Source: Rosa chinensis (Eukaryota > Streptophyta > Magnoliopsida > Rosales > Rosaceae). Taken from it: a stretch of DNA of 64,000 bases. Shown one piece after another: positions 59,519 through 64,000 of the stretch. How positions within the stretch are numbered: the first letter of the stretch is position 1; the number at the start of each line of letters is the position of its first letter. Where the stretch lies: positions 1,611,001 to 1,675,000 of the forward strand of contig NC_037089.1 of the NCBI RefSeq assembly GCF_002994745.2, read 5' to 3'. The notes below the pieces were generated by a model. It saw nothing but the letters and a program-made list of their open reading frames with translations. It was not told the origin of the DNA and ran no database searches. Position numbers and translations under genes: made by a program.

Positions 59519-59941
59519 ATGTCTGCTGCTGCCGGCGCCGACGGGTTGTTCCGGTGCGGGGCCTATGAGGGGTGCATTTCAGGAAGCGACGTCGGGAAGG
59601 AACGGCGGCCGTACCACCGCAACTGCGGCTGCGCTTTGCACAACAGGTCGGAGAAGAAGGACCGGCAGCAGCAGCATTGCACGCACGGAGGGCAAAAGAG
59701 TAAAAGCGTATCGTATCCCTTGAGGCGGGCATGGAGCGAAGGGCACTTGGGTTTGGTGGTGGCTAGTAATAACTCTTGTTGTTCAGGGCATTCCTCGCCT
59801 TCTTCGTCACCGGCTGCGGCTGGGGTCAGGCAGCCGCAGCCGGTGAGGCACCACCGGTTCGGTTCTGTGGGGTCGTTCGATCGGTTGAGTGCGTTCGACG
59901 AGGAGGAGGAGGAAGAGGATATTGTTTTCTTTAAGGTCTGA
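59519..59941 (+). CDS. small ERRPYHKNC-family protein, divergent paralogue 2
   Basis: A single exon of 140 residues, GC-rich, intact. It starts MSAAAGADGLFRCGAYEGCI and has the core KERRPYHRNCGCALHNRS, then a Ser-rich region with SVSYPLRRAWSEGHLGL, which aligns with the ISFPTKKSW stretch of the other two members. The C-terminus has FGSVGSFDRLSAFDE and an acidic tail ending IVFFKV. The longer length and different tail set it apart from the near-identical pair at 14.6 and 63 kb. No function is known to me. The core and RxW motif are the shared features. Confidence 0.85.
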   Translation: MSAAAGADGLFRCGAYEGCISGSDVGKERRPYHRNCGCALHNRSEKKDRQQQHCTHGGQKSKSVSYPLRRAWSEGHLGLVVASNNSCCSGHSSPSSSPAAAGVRQPQPVRHHRFGSVGSFDRLSAFDEEEEEEDIVFFKV

Positions 59942-62484
59942 TGTACAATTTGAGTGTGTTAGCTCTTAATTTTGATGGTGATGAATATGATTTAGCATAA
60001 AAGGTAAAGTACATGCTCTGTGTATGAATAAGAATTGAGAGACTTTACAATGTTTGGAGTGTTGTCAATTTGAATCTGATGTTGTGTGACACTCAGGGTT
60101 GTAAGACTTGAGAATTAAGGCCATATTTTGAAGTGTGGATATAAATGGTCTCATTGAAATGGATAGTCTGATCATCTGGTGATGAAATATGATGTTATTG
60201 ATCGAATCCTTTCATCTTTGTAATTAGAAAGTGAAAATTGTGCAAAAGGGTCTTTTAATTTCAAGCTTTGCTTCATTGTCTTTACTTTAACTTGAAATCT
60301 TGTATGGTTTCTGATTTTGGGTCTTCGTCTACCTTGCTCTCCTTCAAAACCAAATTGGGAATTCAGGTTGAACTAGTTCTGTGCACTGGAAATGCTATAT
60401 TCAAAAAAAAAAAAAAAAAAAAAAAAAACTAATAATGCTTATATATAAATAGGTTCAAATATTAGCTTGATTTCCTTTCTTCATGGGGTCACAGATGCGT
60501 ATAGACTTTCGAGATGTCATCGGATATTTTCTTTGAAGACGTGTTCAAGTCTGCGGTATTTTTCAGTTTTTAAAAAGCTTAAGCAAATTTAAAATAAATG
60601 AAACACCCTAACACTGTTTGCATTATTTTGTCTAGATAATCTTAGATGTTATGGTGATGATTTCAAGTTGGGATCAAGAGAAACCCATCATGGTAGTAAT
60701 TCTTAGCCTTTGAGTGTGTTTACCAAATACCAAAACCTTTGCTACTTAGCTAGATACATTTGATCTGGAAACAGACACACACACGTATTCTTAGTTGGAT
60801 GGGTTCACTTGGTCGGCTCTACCATGTTCAACGCAGCTTCCATATAAGTCTTCCATAATATTATTATACCAAAAGGAGAGAGCAGAGAGAAAGCAAATAG
60901 AAGAAGCATCCAATCAAGTCTTTTTAAATCCAAATGTTCATGCCACCAAGGAAAGGTGATCTTTTTCTCTTTCAAAGGTTGAATGAATTGCTCAATTTAC
61001 GCCTTTGATGAAGCAGCTGGTCATATGGAACAGATAGAAAGATAGGTACACACTCCATATGGCTTGTTTGATAGCAACAAAAAATTGACAATATCTTACG
61101 CAGTACTCAATCTCTACAGTGTACGTCTTTGTAATTGTAACTAACTTGTACGAGGGAAAGAGTGCATTGATGAAAACGTACACAAGCTACAAGTTAAAGA
61201 AGCTGCCGAGGATTTCTTGGTTCCAAACTCCCAAGTTCATGTGGTGCCAAAAACAGAACAATATAGGTCAGGAAAACATCATAGACTAAGAGTTTGTTCA
61301 ATATCAATGGTCGAAACTTGAACATGAGGTGGAGAACACAAAGGGTGCAGCCAACAGTTTGTTTAGAGTACTGGATTTGATCCTTGCCACACAGAAATCA
61401 ATTCCTTCTGCATTTGCATATTCAGTACAGATGTAAAGATGCATTAATTCATTAATTTGCCGCGGAAATTAGAAACATCGATATAAAGATTTTTCTTGCC
61501 TAATTCAGTAATTTGAGACAGACGTTCATCCTAAGGGCTAGATCATATATGCATATGGAATCAGATGATGACATTGATCTGTGAAGGACCATCGACCACT
61601 GATCCTGGCCACCGGCACCACTAGAGTCATAGGGGAAACAATTTAAAGAAGTTAATGAGTGGAAACCATAATTAAGGCTATAATTATCATTCCCTTATGC
61701 TAAGGCAAGTAACGTTGTACCACTCAAAATGCAGGTAATAAATATCCTACTTCTTTAGTTCTTTCAATGAAAGATATATTATTGGAGACTAACAAAAACT
61801 TTGTCAAGAACTAACTGATTTGATTCTTACCACCAAAATCAAATCCTTCTGAATTCGCATCTTCAGTAAAGGAATTTGTGCATCAATTCGGAATGTGAAA
61901 TTAGAAGATCAATATTGAGATTTTTCTAGCCTAAAACGAGACACAGGAATTCACATCACCCTTGGACGTCACATACCTACAGAAGATTCTCATAGGCATA
62001 TAGGCTCAAATGATGACATCAAAACTGTGAAGAACCATCAACGCTAAGGCTGACCACCACTATAGTCATATGGCCATCAACCAAATATAGGCTAAACTAC
62101 TACTAACTACTTCAAAGGGCCATCCCCAGTAGAGCCATGCATGTCCTACTTTTTTTGTTTTTGTTTTGGCATCTGCTATTTGTGCAATTAAGAAACTCTG
62201 CTATATCTGGATGAAGCTATAACTGCACAAAAACTAGCTTCAATTAGAGATGGGGAGATCAATTTCCTATAGCACTAAGCTGTCCTAGTGATAAGCATGT
62301 TGTGTAGCAACTTAATGCAGAATAATAATGAAAAGGGTGCGCAGTGCAAGAACTATCGATCAATAAAAACTTAGACAAAGAAATTACACAGCAGTTAAAC
62401 CTGAAGATCCATCGTCTCAACACCCACTGGTGACCAAAGTTAATAGAACAATGAAGCCGCAAAAACATATTATGCATGTTTCCA
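59942..62484. other. intergenic with local duplications
   Basis: No gene is supported. There is an A26 run at 60403-60428, a tandem duplication at 61371-62075, and AT-rich DNA. The A run may mark an old retroposon end, but I found no target duplication. Confidence 0.45.
61371..62075. repeat. diverged direct duplication, two copies
   Basis: Copy 1 about 61371-61635 and copy 2 about 61812-62075. Shared words: AATCAA(T/A)TCCTTCTG, TTAGAA(A/G)ATC-like, GATTTTTCTWGCCTAA, and GATGACAT followed by CTGTGAAG(G/A)ACCATC. Similarity is about 75% by eye. No coding content; it may be an old repeat or remnant of a duplicated regulatory segment. Confidence 0.65.
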
Positions 62485-62573
62485 CGTGAGTGATTAGTGT
62501 GTGACGTTTACTTGTATAAGGAAAATTGATGCTTGACTCAGACCTGGGTTAGTTAGTTGCATAGATTTAACCG
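62485..62573 (+). repeat. upstream block of the 63-kb gene (partner 63910-64000)
   Basis: About 90 bp with the words GTGAGTG.TTAGTG, TTTACTTG.ATAA, GATGCTTGAC and AGTTAGTTAG repeats the end of the window at about 80%. A TATA-like TATAAAATAGG follows at about 62590, with a likely leader intron before the ATG. Confidence 0.75.
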
Positions 62574-62985
62574 TTCAGCTTGGATAAATATAAAATAGGC
62601 AGCTCTAGAATTATAACCACGTACCTAGTCAGGTAAATAATGTCTTTGCGGAATCATCTTGGCTATTTGGAAAGGCCTAAACCTCCAATAATCCTTTGTT
62701 CCTAAGAAACAAGTCTAAATATTTCTGTTCTGCATGTGTGTGGAAATTTTAGTGCCTTGTTGACAAAGCTATACCAAATCAACTAGTAACTTTGGCAAGA
62801 ACCACATATCATACCAAACTACTCTCGAGTTCAACAAGACTACGTGGCAGAAACAGCATAAACTTAGTTCTTTGATTTCTCCTACACTAGTTATCATAGA
62901 AAGCAAACTAATTAAAGTTTCAACAAACTCAAACACTCGCTCACACAAGTACAAGATATTAATATCTTGTATCTGCAGACAATAG

Positions 62986-63273
62986 ATGAGAATGAGTACC
63001 TTTGGAGTTTCTGGTATGACGTTTCAGTATGTGTTTGAAGAAAGCCTATCAATGCAGGGCACTGAGATTGAGCGAAGACCGTACCATAAGAACTGCAATT
63101 GTGTGCTGCACAAGTCCAAGGGTAGTGCTTGCTCCAATGCTGATCCTCAGCGAAGGAACATTTCCTTCTCCAAGAAACAGTCCTGGAGCAACACTTCCTT
63201 GTGCATATCAGCCATAGTTCCTTCCAAATTCTCTTCATCCAAATCCTCCAACGTACTGAGACTGAGAAATTAA
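62986..63273 (+). CDS. small ERRPYHKNC-family protein, paralogue 3
   Basis: A coding exon of 95 residues with MRMSTFGVSGMTFQYVFEES, the core TEIERRPYHKNCNCVLHKSK, then NISFSKKQSWSNTSLC and a Ser-rich end. I give ATG 62986; the second Met, at 62992, aligns with the start of paralogue 1 and is equally likely. A CTGCAG acceptor a few bases before suggests a leader intron, with the TATA-like sequence near 62590. It is much closer to the protein at 14.6 kb, 48 kb away, than to the one at 59.5 kb. No known function. Confidence 0.8.
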   Translation: MRMSTFGVSGMTFQYVFEESLSMQGTEIERRPYHKNCNCVLHKSKGSACSNADPQRRNISFSKKQSWSNTSLCISAIVPSKFSSSKSSNVLRLRN

Positions 63274-64000
63274 AAATGGGGATCATTAGTACATTTCAAT
63301 GTAATAAAAAATTGTTATGTTTCTTTATCAATACAACTGAACCTGCATACAACAAACTTATAGAACCTGATAAAGTGACTGTCTAAGTTCATAACATATA
63401 TTCCCAACAAATTTATCCCGGTTCTAGTTCTCTTCTACTCCAAAGCAATTCTCTATAAACTATATATAAAGAAAAGTTGCAAGGGGTTATATCAGAACAG
63501 TACAACTGGATCACCCCCAACAAGGCAGACAATTGTAGTTGGAAGCTAACACTTGGTGATGTAATATGAGCCATAATTATTAGTTTCTTGGCCAAAAAGA
63601 AGAGAAAATGAAGACTTAAGGCTGACAATCACTTGGATGGACACTAGAGGCTGACAATTACTTAAGCGGATCACAAACGAGAGTTCTAGTCGAAGCAACA
63701 CTCCAAATTTAGAAATCCGAAGCTATATAATATCTAGCCCTTCATTTATACGTTGACATGTAAAGGTCATGTTTAAGCTGTATGAGATGAGGTACACATC
63801 GATCAGGTGTATGAAATTTCCATTTCACTTATTAATTAATATTACACTTCTACTACTACTTAGACATACTAAGTATTAGAGGTTTATATAATATCTAAAA
63901 GCAAAATTATGTGAGTGCTTAGTGGGTGTCTTTTACTTGCATAACGAGAAGCGATGCTTGACACAGACCTCTGTGAGTTAGTTAGCTGCATAGAACTAAC
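63274..64000. other. 3' region of the last gene and start of a probable tandem copy
   Basis: No gene is contained. The last 90 bases (63910-64000) repeat 62485-62573, the region before the TATA-like sequence of the preceding gene, so the window appears to stop just before the promoter of another copy. Confidence 0.6.

Noticed and set aside
60403..60428. A26 run as a retroposon tail
   Set aside because: No target duplication or element body could be defined; left as a simple repeat.

Overview
The window is nuclear plant DNA, almost certainly from a core eudicot. The genes carry GT-AG introns, AT-rich intergenic DNA and typical plant families (sugar transport protein, TMN/TM9SF, chloroplast adenylate kinase, HCF101, RPW8), and the transposons are typical plant types. 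Rosaceae is my guess from the look of the sequence, but nothing here proves it. No tRNA, rRNA, CRISPR or organelle sequence was seen.

Layout. 0-4 kb: first two exons of an EDR2-like PH/START gene (minus, runs off the left edge), then a damaged small gene (plus) with a 5'-truncated LINE about 0.1 kb past its stop. 4.8-14 kb: a decayed, duplicated block holding three partial minus-strand copies of the HCF101 Fe-S scaffold gene. Two RPW8-like resistance-domain remnants lie among them. The longest HCF101 copy is interrupted by a complete 354-bp TRIM retrotransposon and a 494-bp hAT-type element. 14.6 kb: a small gene of an uncharacterised ERRPYHKNC family. 18.3-20.1 kb: an S6-type ribosomal protein gene. 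21.0-31.9 kb: a nest of transposons. A Harbinger-like element holds a Copia retrotransposon and a Mutator-like MITE, and the MITE holds a 3.85-kb hAT transposon; every junction has its own target duplication.

33.8-55.2 kb is the conserved gene-rich part: a PNRC-motif-like protein (plus), a hexose transporter of the STP family (minus, 4 exons), chloroplast adenylate kinase AMK5 (minus, 18 exons), TMN11-like TM9SF protein (minus, one coding exon) and an SQS1-like R3H/G-patch protein (minus, 8 exons). A SINE and a LINE tail lie between STP and AMK5. 55-64 kb: a second Harbinger-like element with gene-like internal sequence, a Tourist-like MITE, and two more ERRPYHKNC-family genes. The last 90 bases repeat the upstream region of the final gene, so another tandem copy probably lies just outside the window.

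From memory, TMN11, AMK5 and the EDR2-like gene are neighbours in Arabidopsis (At5g35160, At5g35170, At5g35180). The same three occur here in that order on one strand, so the window looks like an old conserved block stretched by about 40 kb of other genes and transposons. I did not find a convincing new biological system. The most informative features are the transposon nest, the repeatedly hit HCF101 fragments and the small-protein family.
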